Source: Oscillospiraceae bacterium (GTDB taxonomy: Bacteria; Bacillota_A; Clostridia; Oscillospirales; Oscillospiraceae). From it: 64,000 bases of DNA. Below, piece after piece: positions 9,441-18,939 of the stretch (positions within the stretch are counted from its first letter, which is position 1; every line of letters begins with the position of its first letter). The DNA is taken from the NCBI GenBank assembly GCA_017516785.1, contig JAFXAV010000016.1, positions 1-64,000 of the forward strand, in the 5' to 3' direction. Under the pieces are notes generated by a model. The model was not told where the DNA came from, did no database searches, and saw only the letters and a list, made by a program, of their open reading frames with translations. The position numbers were made by a program, and so were the translations under genes.

Positions 9441-10448
9441 ATGTCTAAAAACAATACCCCCTGCTGCAATGAAAAATTCAAGACTACCATCGGCGGTCAG
9501 GCACTGATCGAAGGTATCATGATGCGCGGTCCTGACAAGGATGCCGTGGTGGTCCGGGGCAAGGAAGGTCTGACCCTGGAAGTGAACCCCAGAAAGATCC
9601 ACAAGCCCGGCAGCTTTGCTGCGCTGCCCTTTATCCGGGGCTGCGTCAATTTCTTCGATTCCCAGGTGGTGGGTGTCAAGGCGCTGATGCGCTCTGCAGA
9701 CCTTGCTCCCGAGGAATACACCGAGGATGAACAGCCCTCCAAGCTGGATTTGTGGCTGGAAAAAAAGCTGGGCAATGAAAAGTTCCAGCAGGTGCTCATC
9801 GGTTTTGCCGTGGCCCTGGGTCTTGCAATGTCCATCGGCCTGTTTTTCCTGCTCCCCATGGTCATCAGCAGCTTCTTTGACGGCCTGATCACCAACACCC
9901 TTCTGCTGACTCTGCTGGAAGGCATTGTGCGTATGGTGATTTTCATGGTCTATATGATCATCGTTTCCCGGATGGGGGAGATGAAGCGTGTCTTCTCCTA
10001 TCACGGCGCGGAACACAAGACCATCCGCTGCTACGAGGCAGGTCTGCCTCTGACTGTGGAGAATGTCCGGATTCAGACCCGGATGCATCCCCGCTGCGGC
10101 ACCAGCTTCCTGCTGGTGGTCATGGTCATCTCCATTCTGGTGTTCTCTGTGGCATCCTCCGCGCTGCTCAGCGCGGTTCCTGCCCTGGAAGCCATGCGGG
10201 GCAGTTTCCTGTACCGCCTGATTATGATTGTCTTCAAGCTGGCGCTGCTGCCTGTGGTTGTGTCCATCACCTATGAGATCAACCGCTGGGCAGGCACCCA
10301 TGACAACGCTTTTACCCGCATCCTCACCGCTCCCGGTATGTGGATGCAGAACTTTACCACCAATGAACCGGATGACAGCATGATCGAAGTGGGCATCGCT
10401 GCTGTTAAGGCTGTTCTGCCGGAAGAGGAGGGCGCAGACCGTTGGTAA
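9441..10448 (+). CDS. DUF1385 (YqhQ-like) membrane protein
   Basis: Conserved firmicute protein of 335 residues in the YqhQ/DUF1385 family, of unclear biochemical function. It begins with a soluble GGQALIEGIMMRGPDKDAVVVR block, followed by membrane segments around 117-140 and 150-175. A conserved central stretch is FSYHGAEHKTIRCYEAG, followed by MHPRCGTSFL. The conserved His and Cys residues suggest metal binding, but this is inference. It starts 1 bp after the kinase stop behind GAGGAAGG and overlaps the prmC start by 7 bp. Linkage of this family to prmC is common in Firmicutes and supports the assignment. Confidence 0.88.
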   Translation: MSKNNTPCCNEKFKTTIGGQALIEGIMMRGPDKDAVVVRGKEGLTLEVNPRKIHKPGSFAALPFIRGCVNFFDSQVVGVKALMRSADLAPEEYTEDEQPSKLDLWLEKKLGNEKFQQVLIGFAVALGLAMSIGLFFLLPMVISSFFDGLITNTLLLTLLEGIVRMVIFMVYMIIVSRMGEMKRVFSYHGAEHKTIRCYEAGLPLTVENVRIQTRMHPRCGTSFLLVVMVISILVFSVASSALLSAVPALEAMRGSFLYRLIMIVFKLALLPVVVSITYEINRWAGTHDNAFTRILTAPGMWMQNFTTNEPDDSMIEVGIAAVKAVLPEEEGADRW

Positions 10449-11317
10449 AAAGATATTCCGATCTGTATCTGGATGCCCGCCGGGCGCTGCTTGCAAAGGA
10501 AGATATGCAAACCGCCGGCCTGATGGCCCGGAATCTTGTGGCCCATTTCTCTGGCAAAACCCAGGAAGCAGTCCTCCGTGACTGGGACATGTACACTGGT
10601 GATGATGTCTGTGAGAAGGTGATGGCCGCCGTGGAACGTCTTCTGAATGACGAACCTCTAGCCTATGTGCTGGGCGAGTGGGAATTCTACGGCCTGAACT
10701 TCTTCGTGGATGAGCATGTGCTGATTCCCAGAGATGATACCGTGGCCGTTGCCTCTTTGGCCATCAATCAGGGCATTTTTCTGCCCACCAATCCCAGAAT
10801 TCTGGACCTCTGCACCGGTTCCGGCTGCATCGGTCTTGCCATCGCCAGCCGCATCAAGGATGCCCGGGTGACCCTTGCGGATATTTCCAAGGATGCTCTG
10901 GCAGTTGCCAAGAAAAATATGTTCCATCACAAACTCTCCGGACGGGTTACGGTGATCCAGGCGGATGCCATGAAACCTGCTCCCGCTGTGCTGGGCAAAT
11001 TCGATATGATCGTTTCCAATCCTCCCTACATAGACAGCGCTGACATGAAGACTCTCCAGCGCAGTGTGCTGGATTATGAGCCTCATCTGGCCCTATTCGG
11101 CGGCGAGGACGGCCTGGATTTCTACCGCGCCATCGCTAAGAATTACACCAGCGCCCTGAAACCCGGCGGCTATCTGGCTCTGGAATTCGGTGAGGAGCAG
11201 GGTGACGACATCTGCCGGATCCTGGAGGAAAACGGGTATACCATTCTGGAACGTTCCAGAGACTATAATGACACAGAACGTGCTGTGCTGGCTCAGTACG
11301 GCAGGAAGGAAGATTAA
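10442..11317 (+). CDS. prmC: Peptide chain release factor N5-glutamine methyltransferase
   Basis: Methylates the glutamine of the GGQ motif in release factors using S-adenosylmethionine. The 291-residue protein has the helical N-terminal substrate-binding domain, the AdoMet-binding motif [15 protein letters not shown] and the amide-methyltransferase signature NPPY at 193-196. The start is most likely the TTG at 10442, overlapping the upstream stop, because GAGGAGG lies 9-10 bp before it and no ATG or GTG fits. recA follows 2 bp after the stop. Confidence 0.94.
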   Translation: MVKRYSDLYLDARRALLAKEDMQTAGLMARNLVAHFSGKTQEAVLRDWDMYTGDDVCEKVMAAVERLLNDEPLAYVLGEWEFYGLNFFVDEHVLIPRDDTVAVASLAINQGIFLPTNPRILDLCTGSGCIGLAIASRIKDARVTLADISKDALAVAKKNMFHHKLSGRVTVIQADAMKPAPAVLGKFDMIVSNPPYIDSADMKTLQRSVLDYEPHLALFGGEDGLDFYRAIAKNYTSALKPGGYLALEFGEEQGDDICRILEENGYTILERSRDYNDTERAVLAQYGRKED

Positions 11318-11319
11318 TT

Positions 11320-12426
11320 ATGGCTACGAAAAAGACTGCTTACGAAGCACCTTCTCCCGCTTCCGATAAGAAAAAAGCCCTGCAGACTGCCCTGGCTCAG
11401 ATCGACAAGAATTTCGGCAAGGGTACTGTTATGCGCCTGGGCGACAAACCCGAAATGAACGTGGAAGCCATTCCCACCGGCTCTCTGGCACTGGATGCCG
11501 CTCTTGGCATCGGCGGTGTTCCCAAGGGCAGAATCATTGAAATCTATGGCCCCGAATCCTCCGGTAAGACCACTCTGGCTCTGCATATCCTGGCTGAGGC
11601 TCAGAAGCAGGGCGGCGAAGTGGCCTTCGTGGACGCCGAGCATGCGCTGGATCCTGTCTATGCCGCAGCTCTGGGTGTTGATACCGACAATCTGCTGGTT
11701 TCCCAGCCCGATACCGGCGAGCAGGCTCTGGAAATCACCGATGCGCTGGTTCGCTCCGGCGCTGTGGATGTGGTTGTTGTGGACTCCGTTGCCGCTCTGG
11801 TTCCCAAGCAGGAAATCGAGGGCGAAATGGGTGACACCTTTGTGGGTCTGCAGGCCCGCCTGATGTCCCAGGCTCTGCGTAAGCTGGCCGGCACCATCAA
11901 CAAGACCAACTGCGTCGTTATCTTCATCAACCAGCTGCGTATGAAGATCGGCGTTATGTACGGCAACCCCGAAACCACCACCGGCGGCAACGCCCTGAAG
12001 TTCTATGCCTCCGTCCGTCTGGATGTGCGCAAAGTGGAAGCCATCAAGGAAGGCGGCAATGTGGTGGGTAACAAGACCCGCGTCAAGGTCGTCAAGAACA
12101 AGGTTGCGCCTCCTTTCAAGGAAGCTTACTTTGACATCATGTATGGTCAGGGCATCTCCAAGTGGGGTGAGCTGGTTGATATGGCAGTTCAGATGGACAT
12201 CGTCCAGAAGAGCGGCTCCTGGTTTAGCATGGGCGATGAAAGAATCGGCCAGGGCGCCAATTCTGTCAAGGAATACCTGATCAATAACCCTGAGATTGCG
12301 GAACGTGTGGAAGCACAGGTCCGTGAGAATCTGATGAAAATGAATACCGCGGCTCCCAAGGCCGCAGCCAAGGCTGCTCAGAAGGCCGTAGCCGTCAGCG
12401 CCGACGACTTCGACGATGAGGATTGA
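11320..12426 (+). CDS. recA: Recombinase RecA
   Basis: ATP-dependent strand-exchange protein, 368 residues. The Walker A motif [10 protein letters not shown] has Lys83. The L2-adjacent region reads [28 protein letters not shown]. The C-terminal tail is Ala/Lys-rich and then acidic (DDFDDED). Codon use is strongly biased, as expected of a well-expressed gene. It is packed between prmC (2 bp) and recX (11 bp overlap). I see no LexA box directly upstream; any promoter must lie within upstream genes or farther off. Confidence 0.98.
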   Translation: MATKKTAYEAPSPASDKKKALQTALAQIDKNFGKGTVMRLGDKPEMNVEAIPTGSLALDAALGIGGVPKGRIIEIYGPESSGKTTLALHILAEAQKQGGEVAFVDAEHALDPVYAAALGVDTDNLLVSQPDTGEQALEITDALVRSGAVDVVVVDSVAALVPKQEIEGEMGDTFVGLQARLMSQALRKLAGTINKTNCVVIFINQLRMKIGVMYGNPETTTGGNALKFYASVRLDVRKVEAIKEGGNVVGNKTRVKVVKNKVAPPFKEAYFDIMYGQGISKWGELVDMAVQMDIVQKSGSWFSMGDERIGQGANSVKEYLINNPEIAERVEAQVRENLMKMNTAAPKAAAKAAQKAVAVSADDFDDED

Positions 12427-13042
12427 TTATCTAAAGACCACCCCTGACCGGGCAGGCAGATACTTTGTAAAGTTTGAGGATGAATCCACCATGCGGCTTT
12501 ACCGCCAGACGGTGGAGGACTTCGGTCTCTATACTGGTAAGGAACTGTCCGACGAGGAAATGGCTGCTCTGCGGGTAGCTGCGGGCCGGATGTCTGCCAA
12601 GATGCGGGCGGTGCGGATTGTGTCTGCATCCAGCGTCACAAAGCGGGACTTAGAGCAGCGGCTGGTCCGGAAAGGGGAGGACCCCACCCAGGCAAAGGAA
12701 GCTGTGGAGTGGATGTCCGACCTGAGCCTTCTGGATGATGCCAAGGTTGCCGAACAGGTGGTCTCCCGTTGTATCAGTAAGGGCTATGGCCTCGCAAGAG
12801 CCAAACAGGCCCTCTACGAAAAGCGGGTTCCCAAGCAGTATTGGGAGGATGCACTGGCAGACTATCCCGATATGGATGAAAAAATCGAAGATTTTCTTCG
12901 TTCCCGGCTGGATGGAAATTCCGACCAGAAGGATGTGAAACGGGCCATTGATGCCCTGATGCGGCGGGGCCATAACTATGGTGCCATCCGCCGCGCACTG
13001 AACCAGCTGCGGCTGGAAATGGATGAATTCCCGGAGGAATAA
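12416..13042 (+). CDS. recX: RecX regulatory protein
   Basis: Modulator of RecA filaments, 208 residues. The all-helical RecX repeats are visible as [41 protein letters not shown] and [21 protein letters not shown]. The ATG at 12416 lies inside the last codons of recA and overlaps its stop, so translation is probably coupled and the ratio to RecA kept low. rimO follows 6 bp later. Confidence 0.9.
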   Translation: MRIDYLKTTPDRAGRYFVKFEDESTMRLYRQTVEDFGLYTGKELSDEEMAALRVAAGRMSAKMRAVRIVSASSVTKRDLEQRLVRKGEDPTQAKEAVEWMSDLSLLDDAKVAEQVVSRCISKGYGLARAKQALYEKRVPKQYWEDALADYPDMDEKIEDFLRSRLDGNSDQKDVKRAIDALMRRGHNYGAIRRALNQLRLEMDEFPEE

Positions 13043-13048
13043 TCATTT

Positions 13049-14383
13049 ATGGCAAATATTGGTTTTATTTCCCTTGGCTGCGCCAAGAATCAGGTGGACT
13101 GCGAGCGGATGATGTACCGCGTTCAGGAGGCCGGACATACCGTCAAGGCGGATATTGTCGGCAGTGACGTGGTGGTCATCAACACCTGCGGCTTCATTGA
13201 TTCTGCAAAAGCTGAGGCCATCGACTTTATTCTGCAGACCGCCGCACTGAAGGATCAGGGCCTTGTGGGCAAGATCCTGGTCACCGGCTGTCTGTCCCAG
13301 CGCTACCAGACGGAGATTCTCGATGAGATGCCCGAGGTGGATGGCGTTCTGGGAACCGGCAGCTTCACGGAAGTGGTGCCTGCCATTGAGGCGCTGCTGG
13401 ATGATCAGATAATCGCCGACTTCGGCTCCATCGATGCTCCCGAGCAGGAGACCGGCCGTGTGCTGACCACCCCCGAGCATTACGCCTTTATCAAGATCGC
13501 AGAAGGCTGCGACAACAAGTGCGCCTACTGCATCATTCCCTCTCTGCGCGGCAAGTTCCGCAGCCGCCAGCTGGACGATGTGCTCTACGAAGCACGGCTG
13601 CTGGCCGCAGGCGGGGTGAAGGAGCTGATCGTGGTGGCCCAGGATACCAGCCGCTACGGTACCGACATTGCCGACGGCAAGCGTCTGCTGCCCGAGTTGC
13701 TTCGCGAGCTCTGCAAGATTGAGGATCTGCACTGGATCCGCATCCACTATGTGTATCCCGACGAGATTGACATGGAGCTGATCGATGTGATCGCATCCGA
13801 GCCCAAGATCGTCAAGTATCTGGATATTCCCATTCAGCACTGCAACAGCAACATTCTGAGCCTGATGAACCGCCGGGGCAACGGTGAGTTCCTGAGAGAT
13901 CTCTTCGCGCTGCTCCGGCAGCGGATTCCCGGTCTGGTGCTCCGTACCAGCGTCATCACCGGTCTGCCAGGCGAGGGTGAGGAAGAGTTCGAAGAGCTGT
14001 GTAAGTTTCTGCAGGAGCAGCGGCTGGAGCGCGTGGGCGCCTTTGCGTTCTCTCCTGAAGAAGGAACCGAGGCCGCCAAGATGGAGTATCCCGACAATGA
14101 GATCGCCCAGAAGCGGGCAGAGATCATCGAGATGATCCAGTCCAAGATTATGGATGAGTACAATGAGTCCATGATCGGCCAGGAGATCGAAGTCCTGGTG
14201 GAAGGCTTCGACGAGGAGTTTGAACAGTATTTTGGCAGAACCTATGCCGACTCTCCCGACATCGACGGCAGAGTGTGGCTGGCCTGCGACGAACCCCTCA
14301 GCGAAGGCGATTTTGTGATGGTCCGGATTGACGGCGTCATCGACGGCGATCTGTCCGGTTATGTGATGGAGGATGAGGAATGA
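13049..14383 (+). CDS. rimO: Ribosomal protein S12 methylthiotransferase
   Basis: Radical-SAM methylthiotransferase acting on the conserved aspartate of ribosomal protein S12. The 444-residue protein starts with the UPF0004 domain (GFISLGCAKNQVDCERM, VINTCGF) that binds the auxiliary Fe-S cluster. The radical-SAM cysteines are Cys154, Cys158 and Cys161 in EGCDNKCAYCIIP. A C-terminal TRAM domain follows (IGQEIEVLVEGFDEE). SLGCAKNQVD and SLRGKFRSR are typical of RimO rather than MiaB. The stop overlaps pgsA by 4 bp. Confidence 0.94.
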   Translation: MANIGFISLGCAKNQVDCERMMYRVQEAGHTVKADIVGSDVVVINTCGFIDSAKAEAIDFILQTAALKDQGLVGKILVTGCLSQRYQTEILDEMPEVDGVLGTGSFTEVVPAIEALLDDQIIADFGSIDAPEQETGRVLTTPEHYAFIKIAEGCDNKCAYCIIPSLRGKFRSRQLDDVLYEARLLAAGGVKELIVVAQDTSRYGTDIADGKRLLPELLRELCKIEDLHWIRIHYVYPDEIDMELIDVIASEPKIVKYLDIPIQHCNSNILSLMNRRGNGEFLRDLFALLRQRIPGLVLRTSVITGLPGEGEEEFEELCKFLQEQRLERVGAFAFSPEEGTEAAKMEYPDNEIAQKRAEIIEMIQSKIMDEYNESMIGQEIEVLVEGFDEEFEQYFGRTYADSPDIDGRVWLACDEPLSEGDFVMVRIDGVIDGDLSGYVMEDEE

Positions 14384-14910
14384 CTACTGCAACAAAAATT
14401 ACCCTGCTGCGGGTTCTGATGATCCCCTTGTACATGGTTTTCATGTATCTCAGCGGCGGCGCAAGCAATCTGTGGATGTGGCTGGCTCTGGCTATCTTTA
14501 TCATTGCCAGTGTTACGGATTTTGTGGACGGCTACATTGCCCGTCATTACAATCAGGTCAGTGATTTTGGCAAGTTCCTGGATCCTCTGGCTGACAAGCT
14601 GCTGACCATCGCAGCCATGACCATGTTCTGCGAGTGGGGCGTGTTCCCCGCATGGGTTCTGATGATCGTTCTGACCCGTGAATTCGCAGTCAGCGGCCTG
14701 AGAATGGTTGCCGGCCCCAAGGGCAAGGTCATTGCAGCAGGCAAGAGTGGCAAGTTCAAGACCGCCTCCACCATGGTGGGTCTGTGCGTGATGATGGCTT
14801 TCCCCGGTATTGGCATCATCAATCTGATTGTGATCGCCATGATTGCCATTACCACTGTCTATTCCGGTGTGGAGTATTTCATCCAGAACTGGAACTGCCT
14901 GTGGGATTGA
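14380..14910 (+). CDS. pgsA: CDP-diacylglycerol-glycerol-3-phosphate 3-phosphatidyltransferase
   Basis: Membrane enzyme making phosphatidylglycerol phosphate from CDP-diacylglycerol and glycerol 3-phosphate. The 176-residue protein has the CDP-alcohol phosphotransferase signature spread over DFVDGYIARHYN...DFGKFLDPLADK and several hydrophobic helices. The ATG overlaps the rimO stop (ATGA). A strong terminator follows, so this is the last gene of the unit running from yqhQ or earlier. A second CDP-alcohol phosphatidyltransferase lies at 33193-33771. Confidence 0.92.
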   Translation: MTTATKITLLRVLMIPLYMVFMYLSGGASNLWMWLALAIFIIASVTDFVDGYIARHYNQVSDFGKFLDPLADKLLTIAAMTMFCEWGVFPAWVLMIVLTREFAVSGLRMVAGPKGKVIAAGKSGKFKTASTMVGLCVMMAFPGIGIINLIVIAMIAITTVYSGVEYFIQNWNCLWD

Positions 14911-14920
14911 TCGGTACATA

Positions 14921-14955
14921 AAAATGAAGCCTTCACTGGAAGGCTTCATTTTTTT
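14921..14955 (+). terminator. Intrinsic terminator after pgsA
   Basis: ATGAAGCCTTC / GAAGGCTTCAT stem, ACTG loop, followed by a run of seven T. Confidence 0.93.
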
Positions 14956-14976
14956 CTGGATTTTGAAATCAGCTTG

Positions 14977-14985
14977 TGCTATAAT
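14977..14985 (+). promoter_or_regulatory. Extended -10 promoter of the DUF4317 gene
   Basis: TGCTATAAT (14977-14985) is a perfect extended -10. The -35 position holds only TGGATT (14957-14962). Confidence 0.6.
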
Positions 14986-15020
14986 CAGTAGGATTATTTT
15001 ATCCAGCGAGGTTTACCCAC

Positions 15021-16172
15021 ATGAATGAAAAAGAAATTGGCGAGATCCGGCGGCACCTGCGCCGGGACCGCAGTAATATGACGGCTATCTACGGCTGCTA
15101 TGTCAATGGTGAGAAAGAGATTATTACCGAGTTCCATCAGAGTCTGGGCATCATGCCGGAAAACGAGTCTGAGAAGTATTTTGCGATTCTGAAACGTACC
15201 CTGTCCGGTACTCTGGGCAAGAATCTGGTGGATATCACCTTTAAGACCAGCCAGGTGGCAGGCAGTCCCGAGCATCAGCTGCTGATGGATCTGAGAAAGT
15301 GCCACTTAAAGGATGATGAGCTGCGTATGCAGCTTTATCGGAAGATCATCGATTCTGTTTCCATGGAGGACAATTACCTGATCCTGTTGGGCGCAGAAGC
15401 CTACGATGTGCCTTTCAAGAGCAAGGATGATTCCTTCCAGAAGGATCAGAGCGAGGAGACCTATAATTTCATGGTCTGCGCCGTCTGTCCTGTGAAGCAG
15501 ACCAAGCCGAACCTCCACTATGTACCCGAGGAGAAGCTGTTCCACGACGGCGCTATGGCCCAGATGGTTTCCGCTCCTGTGCTGGGTTTCCTGTTCCCGG
15601 CTTTTGATCATCGGTGTACCAATCTCTACAATGCTCTGATGTATTCCAAAGACACCAAGGATGACCATGAAGCTTTTGTCCAGTCCCTGTTCAACACCCC
15701 TGTTCCCAAGGCGGCAGCAGAGCAGAAGGCATCCTTTGAAGCGCTGCTTTCTACCGCTCTCGGTGAGGAATGCAGCATGGATGTGGTGCAGACCGTCCAT
15801 GACGAGATATGCCAGCGAATCGAGATGCATAAGGAAGCCAAGGTTGCCGATCCTCTGATGATCTCCAAGGAGGAGGTCAAGTCTGTTCTGACCCAGTGCG
15901 GTGTGTCCGAAGAGCATGTTTCCAAGTTCAGTGTGGACTATGACGAGGCTTTCGGCTTTGAAGCCGACCTGCACCCCAAGAACATCATCGACAACAAGAA
16001 GTTCGAAATCAAGACCCCCGATGTGTCCATCAAGGTTGCTCCTGACCGCAGCGATCTGATCGAGACGAGAGTCATCGGAGGTGTTAAGTACATCCTGATC
16101 TGCGCCGACGAAAACGTGGAAGTCAACGGTGTCAGCATCCATATTCAGGACAAAGAACCCGCAGTGGTATAA
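15021..16172 (+). CDS. DUF4317 family protein
   Basis: Conserved clostridial protein of 383 residues with no known function. It is soluble, without signal peptide or membrane helix. It opens MNEKEIGEIRRHLRRDRSNM, followed by IYGCYVNGEKEII, the usual start of DUF4317. A central NFMVCAVCPVKQTKPNLHY block and a C-terminal FEIKTPDVSIKVAPDRSDLIE block are also recognisable. It stands alone with its own promoter and terminator. No catalytic motif is visible. Confidence 0.8.
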   Translation: MNEKEIGEIRRHLRRDRSNMTAIYGCYVNGEKEIITEFHQSLGIMPENESEKYFAILKRTLSGTLGKNLVDITFKTSQVAGSPEHQLLMDLRKCHLKDDELRMQLYRKIIDSVSMEDNYLILLGAEAYDVPFKSKDDSFQKDQSEETYNFMVCAVCPVKQTKPNLHYVPEEKLFHDGAMAQMVSAPVLGFLFPAFDHRCTNLYNALMYSKDTKDDHEAFVQSLFNTPVPKAAAEQKASFEALLSTALGEECSMDVVQTVHDEICQRIEMHKEAKVADPLMISKEEVKSVLTQCGVSEEHVSKFSVDYDEAFGFEADLHPKNIIDNKKFEIKTPDVSIKVAPDRSDLIETRVIGGVKYILICADENVEVNGVSIHIQDKEPAVV

Positions 16173-16240
16173 AAAATACCGGAAATGGGCGGCGTCCGCG
16201 GAACAGTTTTAATCGTCTGAAAAATGAATATCTTCAAGAT

Positions 16241-16270
16241 ACGGCGTGGCTTCGGTCATGCCGTTTTTTT
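16241..16270 (+). terminator. Intrinsic terminator after the DUF4317 gene
   Basis: ACGGCGTGGC / GTCATGCCGT stem with a TTCG loop and seven T. Confidence 0.88.
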
Positions 16271-16282
16271 GAGTATCTTATG

Positions 16283-16311
16283 TTGACAGATAAATAGAAT
16301 CATTGTAAAAT
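16283..16311 (+). promoter_or_regulatory. sigma-A promoter of the glycerol dehydrogenase gene
   Basis: TTGACA (16283-16288), 17 nt, TAAAAT (16306-16311). The surrounding 60 bp are very AT-rich. Confidence 0.8.
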
Positions 16312-16339
16312 TAAATAAAAAACAAAAGGAGATAATATC

Positions 16340-17437
16340 ATGGCAAAAATTCTTATCAGCCCGGGCAAATATGTTCAGGGTGCTGGCGAAATGAAAAAGC
16401 TGTATGGTTACGCAAGTGGTTACGGCAAAAAAGCACTTGTTCTGATCACCGCTTCTGGTTACAAGAGAATCGGTGCAACCGTTGAAAGCAGCTTTGCAGG
16501 TCAGGATTTTGAACTGGTTTTTGATTATTTCAACGGCGAATGCTCCAGAACTGAAATCAACAGACTGATCAAGATTATGGAAGAAAGAGGCTGTGATCTT
16601 GTTATTGGTATTGGCGGCGGTAAGATTCTGGATACATCCAAGGCTGTTGCATATTACTGCAAAACTCCCGTTCTGATCTGCCCTACCATCGCATCTACTG
16701 ATGCCCCCTGCAGCGCGCTCTCCGTTATTTATACTGATGAAGGCGTTTTTGAAGAGTATCTGTTCCTTCCTGCAAACCCCAATATGGTTCTGATGGATAC
16801 TGACATCATTGCCGCTTCCCCCGCAAGACTTACTGTCTCCGGTATGGGCGATGCACTTGCAACTTATTTTGAAGCAAGAGCAGTTATGGCAAAGGATGCT
16901 GGCACCTGCGCAGGCGGCAAGGTTACCTGTGCTGCAATGGCACTTGCAAAGCTCTGCTTCGATACCCTGATGGATGAAGGCGTAAAGGCAAAGATTGCTC
17001 TTGAGGCAGGTGCCTGCACGGAAGCAGTTGAAAAGGTGATCGAAGCCAACACCCTTCTCAGCGGCATCGGCTTTGAAAGCGGCGGTCTTGCAGGCGCACA
17101 CGCAATTCACAACGGCCTTACCGTGCTTCCTGAATGCCATCATATGTATCACGGCGAAAAGGTTGCTTTCGGCACCCTTACCCAGCTTGTTCTGGAAAAT
17201 GTGAACGCCGATGAGCTTGAAAGAATCATCAGCTTCTGCATCGAACTTGGCTTGCCCGTAACCTTCAAGGAGCTCGGCATTACAGAAGTAACCGACGATA
17301 AACTTATGGCAGTTGCAACGGCAGCCTGTGCAGAGGGCGACACCCTTCACAATATGCCTTTCGAAGTTACTCCTGAAAAAGTTTGTGCAGCGCTGAAAGC
17401 CGCAGATGCTTACGGCAGATATTTTCTCGGCGAATAA
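16340..17437 (+). CDS. gldA: Glycerol dehydrogenase (iron-containing alcohol dehydrogenase superfamily)
   Basis: NAD-dependent oxidation of glycerol to dihydroxyacetone, or the reverse. The 365-residue protein shows the nucleotide-binding IGIGGGKILDTSKAVA and metal ligands that line up with Asp171 (GMGDALATYFEA), His254/His257 (GAHAIHNG) and His271 (HHMYHGEKV). The start has a good AAAGGAG. Codon use differs from both neighbours: many CTT leucines, AGA arginines and GAA/GCA codons. That suggests acquisition from a lower-GC relative. It is monocistronic, between its own promoter and a strong terminator; no dihydroxyacetone kinase is nearby. Confidence 0.92.
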   Translation: MAKILISPGKYVQGAGEMKKLYGYASGYGKKALVLITASGYKRIGATVESSFAGQDFELVFDYFNGECSRTEINRLIKIMEERGCDLVIGIGGGKILDTSKAVAYYCKTPVLICPTIASTDAPCSALSVIYTDEGVFEEYLFLPANPNMVLMDTDIIAASPARLTVSGMGDALATYFEARAVMAKDAGTCAGGKVTCAAMALAKLCFDTLMDEGVKAKIALEAGACTEAVEKVIEANTLLSGIGFESGGLAGAHAIHNGLTVLPECHHMYHGEKVAFGTLTQLVLENVNADELERIISFCIELGLPVTFKELGITEVTDDKLMAVATAACAEGDTLHNMPFEVTPEKVCAALKAADAYGRYFLGE

Positions 17438-17463
17438 ACAAGCCATAGAAGAATTGTAAAACA

Positions 17464-17508
17464 ACAGCCATACAAGTTGATTTTAGGTCAACCTGTATGG
17501 CTGTTTTT
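17464..17508 (+). terminator. Intrinsic terminator after gldA
   Basis: ACAGCCATACA / TGTATGGCTGT outer stem extended by GTTGA / TCAAC, followed by five T. Confidence 0.9.
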
Positions 17509-17522
17509 CACGATACGGAAAA

Positions 17523-17566
17523 TAAAACACGAGAATCGAGGTTGCACCTCGGTTCTCGTGTTTTGA
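17523..17566 (-). terminator. Terminator of the cytidylate-kinase-like gene (works on both strands)
   Basis: AAAACACGAGAA / TTCTCGTGTTTT stem extended by CGAGG / CCTCG. A- and T-rich flanks on both sides make it usable in either direction. Confidence 0.85.
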
Positions 17567-17597
17567 GATTTTTATTAAACCCTGTTTTAAGTAGTGT

Positions 17598-18212
17598 TTA
17601 CTGCTTCTTGGAGTTCTCCACGATACTGCAGATGATGTCCACGCACTGATCGATGCCCAGAACACCGGTGTCCAGACAGATGTCATAGTTCTGTGCCTGG
17701 CCCCAGGAGCGGCCGGTATAATGCTGGTAGTTGACCTTGCGGCGCTTATCCTTTTCAGCCAGACGGGCCTCGGGAGACTTGTCAGTCTGTCCGTAGCGGC
17801 GGACGATGCGCTCAGCGCGGTAGGGGACGTCTGCGAAAACATAGACATGGAGGGCATTGTCATTGTCCTTCAGAATGTAGTCGGCATTGCGGCCCACGAT
17901 GACACAGGGACCCTGGTCGGCAAGCTGCAGAATGACATTGCACTGGATGTTCCACAGGAAGTCGGCGGTGGACAGGCCGTTCATGATGCCGGGGATACCC
18001 TGGGGGGCAAAGGCATAGGAGAACAGGCTGGAACCGGGGGAGTGTTCACCGTGTTCTTCCACGAATTTGGGAGCGAAGCCGGATTCCACAGCAATCTGGT
18101 CAACCAATTCCTTGTCGTAGAAGGGAATATTCAGGCGTTCTGCAACCATCTTGCCGATGGTGCGGCCGCCGGAGCCGAATTCGCGGCTGATGGTGATGAT
18201 AGTTTTTGCCAT
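17598..18212 (-). CDS. Cytidylate kinase-like family protein
   Basis: P-loop nucleotide kinase-like protein of 204 residues. The phosphate-binding loop is at the N-terminus: TIITISREFGSGGRTIGKMV (residues 4-23). The body matches the cytidylate-kinase-like family common in Clostridia (YDKELVDQIAVESGF, VIVGRNADYIL, HVYVFADVPYRAERIVRRYG, YDICLDTGVLGID). These are distinct from the housekeeping Cmk and their substrate is uncertain. The gene is monocistronic, with a consensus promoter upstream and a terminator downstream. Confidence 0.82.
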   Translation of the reverse strand: MAKTIITISREFGSGGRTIGKMVAERLNIPFYDKELVDQIAVESGFAPKFVEEHGEHSPGSSLFSYAFAPQGIPGIMNGLSTADFLWNIQCNVILQLADQGPCVIVGRNADYILKDNDNALHVYVFADVPYRAERIVRRYGQTDKSPEARLAEKDKRRKVNYQHYTGRSWGQAQNYDICLDTGVLGIDQCVDIICSIVENSKKQ

Positions 18213-18256
18213 AGGGATTACCTCCTTAGAACATCGGGTGCTGAATTTATATCTGG

Positions 18257-18285
18257 ATTATATCAAAGTGCATGGAGAATGTCAA
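18257..18285 (-). promoter_or_regulatory. Consensus sigma-A promoter of the cytidylate-kinase-like gene
   Basis: On the minus strand, TTGACA (18285-18280), 17 nt, TATAAT (18262-18257): a perfect match to consensus. Confidence 0.88.
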
Positions 18286-18317
18286 CTCGATGGGGAGCGT
18301 ATTGGTAAAAATCCACA

Positions 18318-18354
18318 GAAAAAAGCACCGCGCGAAAATCCGTGCGATGCTTTT
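18318..18354 (-). terminator. Terminator of the zinc-ribbon membrane protein gene
   Basis: On the minus strand an AAAAGCA.CGC.CG / CG.GCG.TGCTTTT hairpin is followed by TTTTTTC, 4-40 bp after the stop. Confidence 0.8.
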
Positions 18355-18357
18355 CAT

Positions 18358-18849
18358 TCAGTTCAGAAATTTGATGCTGCGGATGATTGCAGGCTCCTTT
18401 GCCTGACCCTTGCAGACTTGCGCAAAACTGATGAGTTTCAGAACAATCAGAATGATCATTGCAACAAGAGCCAGAATGGGAACGATGAAGGTCCAGCTGA
18501 GAAGCGCCGCTGCGATGCTGATCAGCGCTTCCAGGACGGTATACTTCATGGCCTGGCGCATGTGAAATGCGGTGTATTCCGATTCCTTGGCAGCAAGCAA
18601 TGCGATGATCATGCCGACAACATCCAGCAGATACACCAGCATGCAAAGGAGCTTGTGATCGTAAATATCAGCCTTGCTGAATTTTTCCGTGTGGTTATAG
18701 GGATCTGCCTTTGGAACGGGCGCAATGAAGGCAGGGGGCTCCATATATGAGGGGGCAGCAGGCTGATTGATGGTAACGGCAGCGCCGCAGACAGGGCAGT
18801 AGAGGGCATCGTCAGCCATCTGATTGCGGCAGTTGGGACAGATTTTCAT
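18358..18849 (-). CDS. Zinc-ribbon membrane protein (DUF4870-like)
   Basis: Small membrane protein of 163 residues. A zinc ribbon opens it (CPNCRNQMADDALYCPVCGA). A Pro/Ala linker follows (INQPAAPSYMEPPAFIAPVP). Then come two or three hydrophobic helices (LLCMLVYLLDVVGMIIALLA and ALISIAAALLSWTFIVPILA). The arrangement resembles DUF4870/Tic20-like proteins. I use the ATG at 18849 because GGGAGAG lies upstream and the zinc ribbon begins at once. It has its own promoter and terminator. Function unknown. Confidence 0.75.
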   Translation of the reverse strand: MKICPNCRNQMADDALYCPVCGAAVTINQPAAPSYMEPPAFIAPVPKADPYNHTEKFSKADIYDHKLLCMLVYLLDVVGMIIALLAAKESEYTAFHMRQAMKYTVLEALISIAAALLSWTFIVPILALVAMIILIVLKLISFAQVCKGQAKEPAIIRSIKFLN

Positions 18850-18880
18850 GAAAGGCTCTCCCTTCGTATGTACTGGGAAA

Positions 18881-18909
18881 ATTATACCACAGGAACCGGT
18901 TTCGGTCAA
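18881..18909 (-). promoter_or_regulatory. sigma-A promoter of the zinc-ribbon protein gene
   Basis: On the minus strand, TTGACC (18909-18904), 17 nt, TATAAT (18886-18881). Confidence 0.82.
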
Positions 18910-18939
18910 TCGGGGTTAAGTTTTCTTAAGAAATCTTCT

